A stretch of 64,000 nucleotides of DNA from Klebsiella sp. BIGb0138 (GTDB lineage: Bacteria > Pseudomonadota > Gammaproteobacteria > Enterobacterales > Enterobacteriaceae): NCBI RefSeq assembly GCF_004342285.1, contig NZ_SMCV01000001.1, positions 1-64,000 on the forward strand, written 5' to 3'. The position numbers and the translations under genes were made by a program. Below, in pieces: positions 24,481-33,301 of this stretch (its first letter is position 1; every line of letters starts with the position of its first letter). Under the pieces are notes generated by a model. That model did not search any database. It had not been told where the DNA came from and was given only the letters and a program-made list of their open reading frames with translations.

Positions 24481-25557
24481 CTACTGCCGGTTGAGGGTCG
24501 CCAGCAGCGCCTGCTGCAGGCTGGCGCTATCCACCGGGAAGGGCAGATGTTCACGCGCCTCAGGTTTAATCTGCACCCCTGCCGCAATGCCTGCCAGCAG
24601 GGGGAGCGGATCGCCGCTTCCCCACTCCGCAGGCGTCAGCGGCACGTCCATCCGCCGCAGCCAGCCCAGCAGCGGCTCGCGGTCGGCCGGATGACGGTGT
24701 TGCAACATCGCCTGTACGGCCAGCCCGTAGCCCACCTTTTCGCCATGCAGCCAGTGATGAAACGCCTCATGATGGGTCATGCTGTTGTGAATCGCGTGGG
24801 CCACGCCAATCCGCTGGCTCTCATCGCGGACGCTGTTAGCCAGCCCGGCGAATGCAATCACCGCATCGATGGTTCGCACTAACTCCCGGGTCACCCGCTG
24901 GCGACGATTATCCTCCAGCGCCTGCATGCCAGACGACTCAAAAACTTCCAGCGCCATCGCCGAAAACTTAAGCTGCAGCGTCAGGCCGGGCGCGTCGCCG
25001 TCTGGCGACTGATAGGGGCTGAACTCGAACCATTTCGCCAGCGCATCGACAATCCCGGCTTTTAAAAAACGCACCGGCGCGGCGGCGATAACCTCGCTAT
25101 CCACCAGGATCCAGGCGGGAAACCGCCGCAGCGGCAGGCTGCCGCTATGCCCGCCCCGGTGGTTGTAAAGCACGCTGAAGGGCGACCATGCGGCGCAGGT
25201 TGCCGCCACCGTGGGCACCTGAATCACCGGCAGTTGCCCGGCCAGCTCCCCCACGCCTTTTGCCGTATCCATCACCGCGCCGCCGCCGAGGCCAACCACG
25301 CCCTGGGCACCGCTCTCCTGCGCCTGGCGCGCCAGATTTTGCACGGTCGCGAGGGTACATTTCCCGGTTAAACGGGCGACGTCGAAACCGATACCTGCGC
25401 GCTGAAGGCTGTGACGCAGCGTGTCTCCGGCCACGCCAAGGGCATGGCTGCCGGCGACAATCAATACCCGGCGGGCAAGCGGCGCAACGTATTCCCCCAC
25501 CTTGTTGAGTACCCCCGCCTGCTGCAGATAATTTTCCGGCACTTTCATCGCTATCAT
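24481..25557 (-). CDS. Iron-containing alcohol dehydrogenase, HcxA/YbdH-like
   Basis: This 358-residue protein resembles E. coli HcxA (YbdH, 362 aa), an NADPH-dependent 2-oxoacid/hydroxycarboxylate dehydrogenase of the GldA group. Marks are VVGLGGGAVMDTAKG (~87-101), VPTVAATCAAWSPFSV (~113-128), and the metal-site region from AHAIHNSMTHHEAF to FHHWLHGEKVGYGL (~255-280), which supplies His residues. It is the last gene of a minus-strand operon with an ABC transporter (28 bp after the permease gene). The ATG at 25557 has GGGAG upstream; an ATG three codons in is the alternative. It probably acts on a hydroxy or keto acid delivered by that transporter, which is inference. Confidence 0.82.
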   Translation of the reverse strand: MIAMKVPENYLQQAGVLNKVGEYVAPLARRVLIVAGSHALGVAGDTLRHSLQRAGIGFDVARLTGKCTLATVQNLARQAQESGAQGVVGLGGGAVMDTAKGVGELAGQLPVIQVPTVAATCAAWSPFSVLYNHRGGHSGSLPLRRFPAWILVDSEVIAAAPVRFLKAGIVDALAKWFEFSPYQSPDGDAPGLTLQLKFSAMALEVFESSGMQALEDNRRQRVTRELVRTIDAVIAFAGLANSVRDESQRIGVAHAIHNSMTHHEAFHHWLHGEKVGYGLAVQAMLQHRHPADREPLLGWLRRMDVPLTPAEWGSGDPLPLLAGIAAGVQIKPEAREHLPFPVDSASLQQALLATLNRQ

Positions 25558-25584
25558 TCGCGTTTTTCTCCCTCTTGCCCGGCG

Positions 25585-26451
25585 CTAGTTCTGCATACCC
25601 CAGCGTTTCACCGTCAGCCTTTCCAGCGTCGCAAATACCAGCCCCTCAACCAGCAGGCCAATGGCGGTGACCATGACCAGCCCGGCGAACACCCGGTCGG
25701 TATACATCTCGTTGCGGTTCTGAAAAATGTACCAGCCGAGCCCGCCGCTGCCGCTCGACGCGCCAAACACCAGCTCCGCCGCAATCAACGTCCGCCAGGC
25801 AAAGGCCCAGCCGATTTTCAGCCCCGAGAGCAGCGCCGGCAGCGCGGCGGGGATCAGGATCCACAGCACGTAACGCCATCCGGTTAATCCATAGTTACGC
25901 CCGGTCATTTTCAGCGTCTCCGGCACCCCCATAAAGCCGGACCAGGTATTCAGCGCCATTGGCCATATCACCGAATGGACGATCACAAACACCAGGCTCG
26001 CGTTCCCCAGGCCGAACCACAGCAGCGACAGCGGCAGCAGCGCGATGGCGGGAAGCGGGTTAAACATCGCCGTCAGGGTGCTCAGTAAATCCCGGCCAGG
26101 GCGCGTCGAGATAGCCAGCGCGCTGATGAGCAGCGCCAGAAGCGTACCCAGCAGATAGCCTTTTAACAGCAAACTGACCGACAGCCACGCCCGGCGGAGC
26201 AGCTCGCCGCTCGCGATATCCTCATGCAGGGCGGTAAAGGTTTGCCAGAAACCGGGAAACATCAGATCATTGTTTTGCCAGCGCGCCGCCCCTTCCCATA
26301 CGGCGATCAGCACCAGCAGCAACAGGGATTTACGCAGCCACGCCTGATTTCCCAGCCGCACGAGCAGCGGCAGCGGTTCGGCAAGAGTGAAATTCTCCAG
26401 CGGCGGCAGCTCGCGCTGAAATTCAGGCCGGACAGGAGGTAGGTTGCTCAT
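25585..26451 (-). CDS. ABC transporter permease (nitrate/sulfonate/taurine family)
   Basis: This 288-residue inner-membrane subunit has about six hydrophobic spans from residue ~45. The BPD_transp_1 coupling region is TGRNYGLTGWRYVLWILIP near ~180-200. The ATG at 26451 (MSNLPPVRPEF) overlaps the ATPase gene by 29 bp, showing translational coupling. The longer frame to 26535 would lie deep inside the ATPase gene. It works with the ATPase and binding protein encoded directly upstream, and the HcxA-like dehydrogenase follows. Confidence 0.88.
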   Translation of the reverse strand: MSNLPPVRPEFQRELPPLENFTLAEPLPLLVRLGNQAWLRKSLLLLVLIAVWEGAARWQNNDLMFPGFWQTFTALHEDIASGELLRRAWLSVSLLLKGYLLGTLLALLISALAISTRPGRDLLSTLTAMFNPLPAIALLPLSLLWFGLGNASLVFVIVHSVIWPMALNTWSGFMGVPETLKMTGRNYGLTGWRYVLWILIPAALPALLSGLKIGWAFAWRTLIAAELVFGASSGSGGLGWYIFQNRNEMYTDRVFAGLVMVTAIGLLVEGLVFATLERLTVKRWGMQN

Positions 26452-27277
26452 ATTGACTCCCTGAGTGATGATCCTTTGCGCCGACCTCGGGTGATGCCGG
26501 GGGCGGAAATAACAGGTCGTGGATCCGCGCGACATCGGCCTGGAACCCCTCCCCGCCGGCGTCCGCCAGCGTGTACTGATGGCAGTTCAGCTCGGCCTTC
26601 ACCCGCCCGGGATGCGGCGACAGCAGCAGTACCCGGCTGCCGACGATTAGCGCCTCTTCGATGGAATGGGTGACAAACAGCAGCGTAAACCGCACCTCTT
26701 GCCACAGGCTAAGCAGCTCCTCCTGCATTTTGCGCCGGGTCAACGCATCGAGGGCGGCAAAAGGCTCGTCCATCAGCAGGACCTGGGGATGCAGCGCCAG
26801 CGCGCGCGCAATGGCGACCCGCTGCTTCATCCCGCCGGAGAGCGTATTGGGGTAAGCATGGCGAAACGCGCCGAGCCCCACCTTATGCAGAAAGTACTCC
26901 GCGCGCTCCATCGCCTCCGCTCGCCCCGCCCGGCGGCTGGCGATCAGCGGGAAAGCGATGTTTTCCGCCACCGTTTTCCACGGCGGCAGCTGGTCAAACT
27001 CCTGAAAAACCATCATCCGATCGGGGCCAGGGCGATTAACCGTTTCTCCCGCCAGGCGGATCGCCCCGGAGACCGGGGGCAGAAACCCGCCAATGGCTTT
27101 CAGTAAACTGGATTTTCCGCAGCCGGACGGCCCAAGCAGGACAAACCGGTCCCCCGGCCAGACGTCAAAGCTGACGTCATGGGTGGCCTGCACCAGCCGC
27201 TCGCGGGTGCGGTATTGCAGATTAACGCCCTCAACGCGCAGCAGCGGCGGCGGTAATGCGGCGGATATTTCAGACAT
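26423..27277 (-). CDS. ABC transporter ATP-binding protein (nitrate/sulfonate/taurine family)
   Basis: This is a 284-residue ATPase with Walker A GPSGCGKSS near 48-57, Q-loop VFQEFDQLPPW, signature TLSGGMKQR, Walker B VLLMDEPFAALD and the switch His in LFVTHSIEEA. It starts one base after the binding-protein stop and overlaps the permease start by 29 bp. Its C-terminus extends past the core by ~30 polar residues without a recognisable domain. Confidence 0.9.
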   Translation of the reverse strand: MSEISAALPPPLLRVEGVNLQYRTRERLVQATHDVSFDVWPGDRFVLLGPSGCGKSSLLKAIGGFLPPVSGAIRLAGETVNRPGPDRMMVFQEFDQLPPWKTVAENIAFPLIASRRAGRAEAMERAEYFLHKVGLGAFRHAYPNTLSGGMKQRVAIARALALHPQVLLMDEPFAALDALTRRKMQEELLSLWQEVRFTLLFVTHSIEEALIVGSRVLLLSPHPGRVKAELNCHQYTLADAGGEGFQADVARIHDLLFPPPASPEVGAKDHHSGSQYEQPTSCPA

Positions 27278-27278
27278 A

Positions 27279-28310
27279 TCAACTCCCCGGCAGGGTATAC
27301 GCTTCGCTAAAGAAATAATCTTTCCAGGATTCGGCTTTATGTTTCAGTATCCCCAGTTGATACAGCTTATCGGCATAAACAAACGTCCGCTGCGGGGTAA
27401 TAGTGAAATTATTTTCCGGGTCTGCGATCATTTTCTCGATAAACGCCGCCGGGAGCTTAGACTGTTCCACCCGAATATAGGATTGCGCGGCCCCGGCTTT
27501 ATCGGCTTTAATGATTTCCTGCGCTTCCGCTAAGGCAGCGAAAAAGGCGCGATAGGTTTTTGGATTGTCATCATGAAATTTCTCCGTGGTATAGAGCAGA
27601 TTAAAGGTTCCCGGTCCGCCTAATACATCATAGGAGCTTAATATTTTATGAATACCGGCATGCTCCAGCGCCTGATACTGAAAAGGCGGGCTGGAAAAAT
27701 GGGCGGTAATTTCCGATTTTCCGCCAATCAGCGCCGCGCTGGCGTCCGGGTGCGGGAGGCTGACCGTAATGTTATCGAAGCGCTTATAGTCAGCGGCGCC
27801 AAACAGCCGCGCGCTCTCTATCTGCAGCGTCCGCGACTGAAAACCCACCCCGGCGGCGGGTACCGCGATACGGTCTTTGCTGCTCAGATCCTGCACGCTC
27901 TTCACCGCCGGGTTGTTACTCAGCAGGTAGTTCGGCATCGACCCTAATGCGGCGATAGCTTTGACATTCTGCTTGCCCCGGGTGCGGTCCCACAGCGTCA
28001 GCGCCGGCGGGACGCCGGCGGCCACCACGTCCAGCGCACCGGAAAGCAGCCCTTCATTGAGTCCGGTGGCCCCGGACAGCGTTCGCCATTCGACTTTGAT
28101 ATCCAGCCCTTCATCCTTGCCATGCTTTTCGATCAGCTGATGATCTCTCACCACGTCGAGGATCAGATAGCCAATGCCGTATTGCTGGGCAATACCGATG
28201 GTGCCCTCTGCCCTGGCCCCGGTCGCCGCCAGCAGGGTACTGAACAGGAATAAGGCCGTTGCCGACCGTTTCCATCGATAAGATATCCCGTTGCCTTGCC
28301 GTAAATTCAT
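27279..28310 (-). CDS. ABC transporter substrate-binding protein (SsuA/TauA-like)
   Basis: This 343-residue periplasmic protein has a signal peptide (KRSATALFLFSTLLAATGARA, cleaved near residue 35). The mature part begins with IGIAQQYGIGYLILDVV and has GLNEGLLSGALDVVAAGVPP, as in sulfonate/nitrate/aromatic binding proteins. The ATG at 28310 with GGGAG is preferred over one five codons upstream. It is the first gene of the operon (binding protein, ATPase, permease, HcxA-like dehydrogenase) and is divergent from an HcxB-like dehydrogenase gene with a nearly identical ribosome site. The ligand could be an organic acid or sulfonate; the sequence does not decide. Confidence 0.85.
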   Translation of the reverse strand: MNLRQGNGISYRWKRSATALFLFSTLLAATGARAEGTIGIAQQYGIGYLILDVVRDHQLIEKHGKDEGLDIKVEWRTLSGATGLNEGLLSGALDVVAAGVPPALTLWDRTRGKQNVKAIAALGSMPNYLLSNNPAVKSVQDLSSKDRIAVPAAGVGFQSRTLQIESARLFGAADYKRFDNITVSLPHPDASAALIGGKSEITAHFSSPPFQYQALEHAGIHKILSSYDVLGGPGTFNLLYTTEKFHDDNPKTYRAFFAALAEAQEIIKADKAGAAQSYIRVEQSKLPAAFIEKMIADPENNFTITPQRTFVYADKLYQLGILKHKAESWKDYFFSEAYTLPGS

Positions 28311-28626
28311 TGCCGCTCCCGTCAATAATCAACCCACCGATCGCCGTCATATCCTGAGGCGTATATAAAAAAGTCGATTTATCCTGAAGCCATTTCCCGG
28401 GATTAATAAATTATTTATTGCTATATATTATTCCCGTTAATCCGGACGTCCGTCAGGTGATAACAGTTAAATGACATCGTGGTCTATTTTGCCGGCAAGA
28501 ATTAACACCCGATTATCACTATGCGTTTTTCAGATATATAAAGTTAGTTTCTGTCGTTATGTTAAGAAATAAACGGCGCTATAGTTTGCCGCTCATATTG
28601 TTGAGTGGAATAAACAGGGAGCGGTT
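28311..28626. other. Divergent promoter region between the two dehydrogenase-linked operons
   Basis: This 316-bp AT-rich gap has no gene. Around 28395-28445 nested dyads occur: CCGGGATTAA at the left, TTAATCCGG at the right, and CGGGA/TCCCG inside, spanning a run of A/T with TATATATTATT. This would suit a regulator controlling both directions. No CRP, NtrC or sigma-54 match was found. Confidence 0.5.
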
Positions 28627-29661
28627 ATGCCGGTTTTCAATCATCATGAGCTACGTCGTTATTTACGCCAGCATCTGCAGGAAGCCGGAGTGACGGAGAC
28701 TATTGCCGGCGAAGTGGCGGATAATCTTGTCGAGTCGTCGCTGCAAGGCCATGACTCGCACGGGGTCACGCTTATTCCCCGCTATATCCAGGCCATTCGG
28801 GCCGGGGAACTCGATCCGCAGGCCACTCCGCGGCTGCTCCGCGATGCCGGGCCCGTTATCTCCTTTCACGGCGGCAACGGTTTTGGCCAGCTGACCGGTC
28901 GGCTGGCTATCGAACAGGCCATTTTGCGGGTGCGGCAGTTTGGCGTGTGTATTATGGGCCTGGCGCAGACCCATCATCTTGGGCGCATCGGCGCCTGGGC
29001 AGAACAGGCGGCGGCGGCGGGGCTGGTCTCCTTACATTTCGCTAACGTCGGCGCCCGCTCGGTGGTGCTGCCGTTCAATGGCCAGCGCCCGCGCTTTGGC
29101 ACCAACCCTTTCTGCGTCGGTATTCCTGTCGCCGGCAGGCCGCCTGTAGTGCTTGATTTCGCGACCAGCACGATTGCCGGCAACAAAGCGCGCATCGCCT
29201 GGAACGCGGGACGGGAGCTGCCGCCGGGCTGCGCTGTGGATAATGCGGGCAACCCGACCCGCGATCCGCGCTGGCTGATGCAGGAGCCGCTCGGCGCGCT
29301 GCTGGCGTTCGGCGCCCATAAAGGCGCCGGACTGGCGCTGATCTGCAGCCTGCTCGGCGCGGCGTTGACCGGCGGAGAAACCGAAAGCGCCCCGCCTCCC
29401 GCCGGGCCCGGTATCATCAACAACATGCTGTCGATCGTCTTCGACCCGACCCTGCTCGGCGCGGGCGAGCGCTATAGCGAGGCCGTGGCCGACATGCTGG
29501 CATGGACCCGAACATCGCGGGACGACGACGGGCTGCTGCTGCCCGGCGATGCGGAGCAGCAGCAGCGGCAATATCGCCTGCAGCACGGTATTGAAATCGA
29601 TGATGTCAGCTGGCAGCAGTTCAAAGCGCTGGAGGGCGCCCTGTTTGCGCCGCAGCGTTGA
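28627..29661 (+). CDS. Malate/L-lactate (Ldh2/HcxB-like) dehydrogenase
   Basis: This is a 344-residue NAD(P)-dependent oxidoreductase of the MDH2/LDH2 fold. It resembles E. coli HcxB (YbiC): GHDSHGVTLIPRYIQAI near 38-54 with the catalytic His, HHLGRIGAWAEQAAAAGLVS, RFGTNPFCVGIP, and LDFATSTIAGNKARIAW. The final domain aligns to the DDD-LLLPG block. It is transcribed away from an ABC transporter operon that ends with an HcxA-like enzyme, so the two dehydrogenases known to share 2-hydroxyacid chemistry in E. coli flank one importer here. GGGAGCGG precedes the ATG. The substrate is likely a 2-hydroxy or 2-oxo acid. Confidence 0.85.
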   Translation: MPVFNHHELRRYLRQHLQEAGVTETIAGEVADNLVESSLQGHDSHGVTLIPRYIQAIRAGELDPQATPRLLRDAGPVISFHGGNGFGQLTGRLAIEQAILRVRQFGVCIMGLAQTHHLGRIGAWAEQAAAAGLVSLHFANVGARSVVLPFNGQRPRFGTNPFCVGIPVAGRPPVVLDFATSTIAGNKARIAWNAGRELPPGCAVDNAGNPTRDPRWLMQEPLGALLAFGAHKGAGLALICSLLGAALTGGETESAPPPAGPGIINNMLSIVFDPTLLGAGERYSEAVADMLAWTRTSRDDDGLLLPGDAEQQQRQYRLQHGIEIDDVSWQQFKALEGALFAPQR

Positions 29662-29676
29662 GATATGAAGCCGGCT

Positions 29677-30369
29677 TTAGCCTGCGGCGCCCGCTCCCCA
29701 GGCGCTGTACTGGATGCCGAGCACCATGGCGTTCATTGCGCTATGCAGCAGGATCGGCATCAGGAGCCCCTTTGATTTCACCCTGGCCGCCACCAGGGTT
29801 AATGAGATCATGAATAACAGCAGGAAGGTGCGAAAATCGGAATACTGCAGATGCATAAGCGAAAACAGCACGGACACCGCAATCGCTGACCCGTAAATCC
29901 GATCGTTGAACCAGAAGCGGAAGGCGTTAAACAGGCAGCCGCGAAAGACAATCTCTTCGTATACGGGGGCAAGCACCACCATCGCGATGGCATTGAGCCA
30001 GAAGAGATATCCCGGGAGCGCCACCTGGGAGACGCTCCAGCCTTCGGGCTTGCTCATCCCCGTCAGCCACGGAAAAATACACTGCAGAAGCAGAATGATG
30101 GCAAACAGCGACAGCAGCGTTTTCAGATCGACGCTCCCGCGCCCCAGCCCCTCTCTTTTCCTGAAGAAGAAGTAGTAAAGGGGAACAATAATAAGAAACT
30201 CTGTCGCCAACAGCAGCGGGATAAGCAGCCCGCGAGCCATCAGGTCGGCGCTGTTATTAATAAAAAGGGGAAAAAAGGTGATGCCCATCGCCAGGATAAA
30301 CATCGCAAAACATCCGCTTACCGCTTTACTCCTGGCAATAAACTCTTCACCGTATTTTACGCTTTCCAT
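29677..30369 (-). CDS. CPBP-family intramembrane metalloprotease
   Basis: This 230-residue membrane protein has about seven hydrophobic segments. The CPBP (Abi/CAAX protease-like) motifs are complete: Glu138-Glu139 and Arg143 in YEEIVFRG, His173 in SLMHLQ, and His209 with Asn213 in HSAMN. Bacterial members process or protect membrane proteins, and some give bacteriocin immunity. It stands alone, convergent with the HcxB-like gene 15 bp away, with GGGAGAG before the ATG. The substrate is unknown. Confidence 0.85.
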   Translation of the reverse strand: MESVKYGEEFIARSKAVSGCFAMFILAMGITFFPLFINNSADLMARGLLIPLLLATEFLIIVPLYYFFFRKREGLGRGSVDLKTLLSLFAIILLLQCIFPWLTGMSKPEGWSVSQVALPGYLFWLNAIAMVVLAPVYEEIVFRGCLFNAFRFWFNDRIYGSAIAVSVLFSLMHLQYSDFRTFLLLFMISLTLVAARVKSKGLLMPILLHSAMNAMVLGIQYSAWGAGAAG

Positions 30370-30694
30370 CGTCTCTCCCTGACAAGGTGTCTGCTCAATG
30401 ATATCGGTCTGCGCCGCACCTTCCGCACCATCCTACGCATGCCGGATAGCCTGATGGGCGATCGGTCGCGGCATCGCCATTTAAATGCAGATGAGACTTA
30501 TTATCAATGAAATAATGAGCGCCATCGCATAACCCCCTTATTTTTGGTGAGCATTTTCGCCGGGCCATCGCCCCTTTCCCCCGTCGGCTGAACGCTACGG
30601 CCTGGCGGCACGCCTCCCCCAGCTCAGCGCCGGCGGTCGCCAGAGGGCGAAAAATTCGCTATCATCCGCTGCCACCCTTTTTAAGTGCCACGCC
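30370..30694. other. Divergent intergenic region upstream of protease and rluA-like genes
   Basis: This 325-bp gap holds no gene. Around 30498-30521 CTTATTATC-AATGA-AATAATGAG forms an imperfect dyad somewhat like a Fur box, but the match is poor. The rest is GC-rich leader sequence for the pseudouridine synthase gene. Confidence 0.45.
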
Positions 30695-31393
30695 ATGTCC
30701 ACCCTTGTCGATACTTTCGTTGCGCCACCGTGCCATACCCCGATAGCGATCCTCTATCAGGATGAACACCTGCTGTTGATTAACAAACCCGGCGGCCTGC
30801 TCAGCCTGTCGGGGAAAAATCCGCAAAATCTCGATTCGGTTCACTATCGGCTGGTGCAGGCGTTCCCCGGCTGCACCCTGGTTCACCGCCTGGATTTTGG
30901 GACTTCCGGGCTGATGGTGGTCGCCAGAAATAAGGCGATCAACGCCGCGCTCTGCCAGCAGTTCAGCCAGCGAACGGTGAGTAAAGTTTACAGCGCCTTG
31001 CTGTGCGGTCATCTGCTTGACGATGAAGGGGTCATTGATGCGCCTATCGCCAAAGATCCGCCGCGCTTCCCACGGATGACGATTTGTGCAACCCGCGGCA
31101 AGCCCGCCCGCTCACGCTATCGGGTGCTGGAACGTCTGCAGCGCAGGGGGGAAGACGGTAGCGCGCTGGCGGTGACCCGGGTGCAGCTGTTCCCGGAGAC
31201 CGGGCGCACCCATCAGCTGCGCATCCACTGTCAGCTGCGGGGACACCCGATTTTAGGCTGCGATCTCTACGGGGGCCTGTCGTTTCCCGGTAGCGAAAGG
31301 ACCCCGCGCCTGATGCTGCATGCCAGTGAGCTGCACTTTGTCCATCCCGTCAGCGGGGAGCCCATCCACGCCAGAAATGACAGCCCGTTCTGA
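30695..31393 (+). CDS. RluA-family pseudouridine synthase
   Basis: This is a 232-residue RNA-modifying enzyme that converts uridine to pseudouridine. Motif I is LLLINKPGGLLS near 26-37. Motif II with the catalytic Asp67 is HRLDFGTSGLMV, and motif III is FPETGRTHQLRIHCQLRGHPILG near 166-190. Length and layout match RluA (219 aa in E. coli) rather than the longer RluC/RluD, and there is no S4 domain. The FGTSG variant instead of MATSG or RDTSG suggests a paralogue, not the housekeeping RluA. The RNA target cannot be read from sequence. It is monocistronic and convergent with tdcG. Confidence 0.85.
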   Translation: MSTLVDTFVAPPCHTPIAILYQDEHLLLINKPGGLLSLSGKNPQNLDSVHYRLVQAFPGCTLVHRLDFGTSGLMVVARNKAINAALCQQFSQRTVSKVYSALLCGHLLDDEGVIDAPIAKDPPRFPRMTICATRGKPARSRYRVLERLQRRGEDGSALAVTRVQLFPETGRTHQLRIHCQLRGHPILGCDLYGGLSFPGSERTPRLMLHASELHFVHPVSGEPIHARNDSPF

Positions 31394-31449
31394 ACCCGAT
31401 CATGCGACGCAACCGGGAGCGACACGCCGCCCCGTCTTTGCGGAAATGA

Positions 31450-32814
31450 CTACGTACAAACAACCTTGATCGCCAGCCCGCCGCGGGAGGTTTCGCGGTA
31501 CTTATCGTTCATATCCTTGCCGGTTTCATACATGGTCTCGATAACCTTATCCAGCGAAACCTGCGGCTCGGAGGTTCGACGCAGCGCCATCCGCGCGGCA
31601 TTCACCGCTGTTACCGCGTTGATGGCATTACGTTCAATACAGGGGATCTGCACCTGACCGGCCACCGGATCGCAGGTCAGTCCCAGGTTATGCTCCATCG
31701 CAATTTCGGCCGCAATGCAAACCTGTGCCGGACTGCCGCCAAGCAGTTCGGTCAGGCCGGCCGCCGCCATTGAACAGGCGACGCCTATCTCCCCCTGGCA
31801 GCCCACTTCGGCCCCGGAAATGGAGGCATTCATTTTATACAGCCCGCCAATCGCCCCGGCCGCCAGCAGATAGCGGGCCAGCGAACCGGCGTTGACCGGG
31901 CGACGGAATTTATCGTAATAGGCCAGCACCGCGGGAATAATGCCGCACGCGCCGTTGGTCGGCGCGGTAACCACCCGCCCGCCCGCGGCGTTCTCCTCGC
32001 TGACCGCCAGGGCGAACATATTGATCCAGTCGATGACGTTCATCGGATCGCTGGAGAGGCTATCGCTGGAGACCAGCCGTCGCCTTAACGCCGCCGCGCG
32101 ACGCGGAACGTTCAGCGGGCCGGGCAGTACCCCTTCGGTATTCATCCCCCGGTCGATGCCGTCGCACATCACCGCGTGGATGCGCATAAAACCGGCATCA
32201 ATCTCCGCTTTACCGCGCAGCGCCAGCTCGTTTTGCATCATCAGCCCGGAGACCGAAAGTCCGTTGCGCGCGCACAGGTGCAGCAGGTCGGCGGCCGAGC
32301 GGAAATCAAAGGGTACCGGGCGTTGCGCATCATGCGCCTGCTCCGTCCCCCCTTCTTCGACAATAAAGCCGCCGCCGATAGAGTAATAGGTTTGACTTTC
32401 CCACGGGCTTATGCCGTTCCACGCGGTGATACGCAGGCCATTTTCGTGAAACGGCAGCGTTTCGGTGTGGAAAATAATATCTTGCGTAATATCGAAGTCC
32501 ACGGTCTGCGCACCGTTGGCGACCGGCAGGCGTCCGCTGCGGGTCACCTGCTGAATAAAGCCGGCGATGGCGTCGATATCCACGCTTTGCGGGCTGTTTC
32601 CCGCCAGCCCCATAATAATGGCGACATCGGTAGCATGGCCTTTCCCGGTCAGCGACAGAGAACCAAACAGATCGACCACAATCCGCGTAACCTGGGAAAT
32701 ATCCCCCAGCCTTACCAGGCGATCGATAAACCGTTTCCCGGCATTCATCGGCCCGACGGTATGCGAGCTGGAAGGACCGATGCCCGCTTTAAAAATATCG
32801 AATGTGCTAATCAT
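31450..32814 (-). CDS. tdcG: L-serine ammonia-lyase (iron-sulfur), TdcG
   Basis: This 454-residue enzyme deaminates L-serine to pyruvate and ammonia using a [4Fe-4S] cluster. Visible family marks are GPSSSHTVGPM at 13-23, the N-terminal beta domain with YYSIGGGFI, and the cluster cysteines in NGACGIIP, GCQGEIGVACSMAAAG and the LTCDPVAG-IPCIERNA region. It is the last gene of the tdc operon. It lets anaerobic cells feed serine into the same pyruvate/formate route as threonine. The TdcG assignment rests on context, because SdaA and SdaB are close in sequence. Confidence 0.92.
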   Translation of the reverse strand: MISTFDIFKAGIGPSSSHTVGPMNAGKRFIDRLVRLGDISQVTRIVVDLFGSLSLTGKGHATDVAIIMGLAGNSPQSVDIDAIAGFIQQVTRSGRLPVANGAQTVDFDITQDIIFHTETLPFHENGLRITAWNGISPWESQTYYSIGGGFIVEEGGTEQAHDAQRPVPFDFRSAADLLHLCARNGLSVSGLMMQNELALRGKAEIDAGFMRIHAVMCDGIDRGMNTEGVLPGPLNVPRRAAALRRRLVSSDSLSSDPMNVIDWINMFALAVSEENAAGGRVVTAPTNGACGIIPAVLAYYDKFRRPVNAGSLARYLLAAGAIGGLYKMNASISGAEVGCQGEIGVACSMAAAGLTELLGGSPAQVCIAAEIAMEHNLGLTCDPVAGQVQIPCIERNAINAVTAVNAARMALRRTSEPQVSLDKVIETMYETGKDMNDKYRETSRGGLAIKVVCT

Positions 32815-32898
32815 ATCTCCCCCCTCGGCTTACCGTTCAGTAAAGAGCGGATGCCACTCTCCTGCTGGCGGCGGAGCGCACGCCCCGCCGCCGGAACT

Positions 32899-33288
32899 TC
32901 AGACTTCACGTAGGGCGATGGCTTCAATTTCCAGCTTCACATCCTTCGGCAGTCGGGCAACCTGCACGCAGCTGCGTGCCGGATAGGCGGCCTGATGCTC
33001 ATCGAAGAACTGCTGATACACCTGGTTGATGGTGGCAAAGTCGTTAAGATCGGTGATGAACACGGTGGTCTTGACGATACTGCCCACTTCCAGTCCCGCC
33101 GCCATGACAATCGCTTTGACGTTTTCCAGGCTTTGCCGCGCCTGATCGGCAACGTTGTCGGCAATATTGCCGGTGTGCGGGCAGAGCGGAATTTGCCCCG
33201 AGGTCAGCACCAGGTTGCCCAGATCGACACCCTGTACATAGGGGCCGATAGCGCCGGGCGCGCGTTGTGTTGCAATCCTCTTTCTCAT
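32899..33288 (-). CDS. tdcF: Enamine/imine deaminase of the Rid family, TdcF
   Basis: This 129-residue protein is almost the same as E. coli TdcF: RAPGAIGPYVQGVDLG at the start, TVFITDLNDFATIN in the middle, and YPARSCVQVARLPKDVKLEIEAIA at the end. It keeps the catalytic Arg in ARSCV, in contrast to the Rid protein at 15.4 kb. It clears reactive enamine/imine intermediates (2-aminocrotonate or 2-aminoacrylate) released by TdcB and TdcG, or binds 2-oxobutyrate. It lies between tdcE (13 bp) and tdcG (84 bp). Confidence 0.93.
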   Translation of the reverse strand: MRKRIATQRAPGAIGPYVQGVDLGNLVLTSGQIPLCPHTGNIADNVADQARQSLENVKAIVMAAGLEVGSIVKTTVFITDLNDFATINQVYQQFFDEHQAAYPARSCVQVARLPKDVKLEIEAIALREV

Positions 33289-33301
33289 CGTTCCTCCGGC
33301 G

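Noticed and set aside
30498-30521. Fur box upstream of the CPBP protease or rluA-like gene
   Set aside because: The dyad is imperfect and matches the 19-bp Fur consensus poorly.
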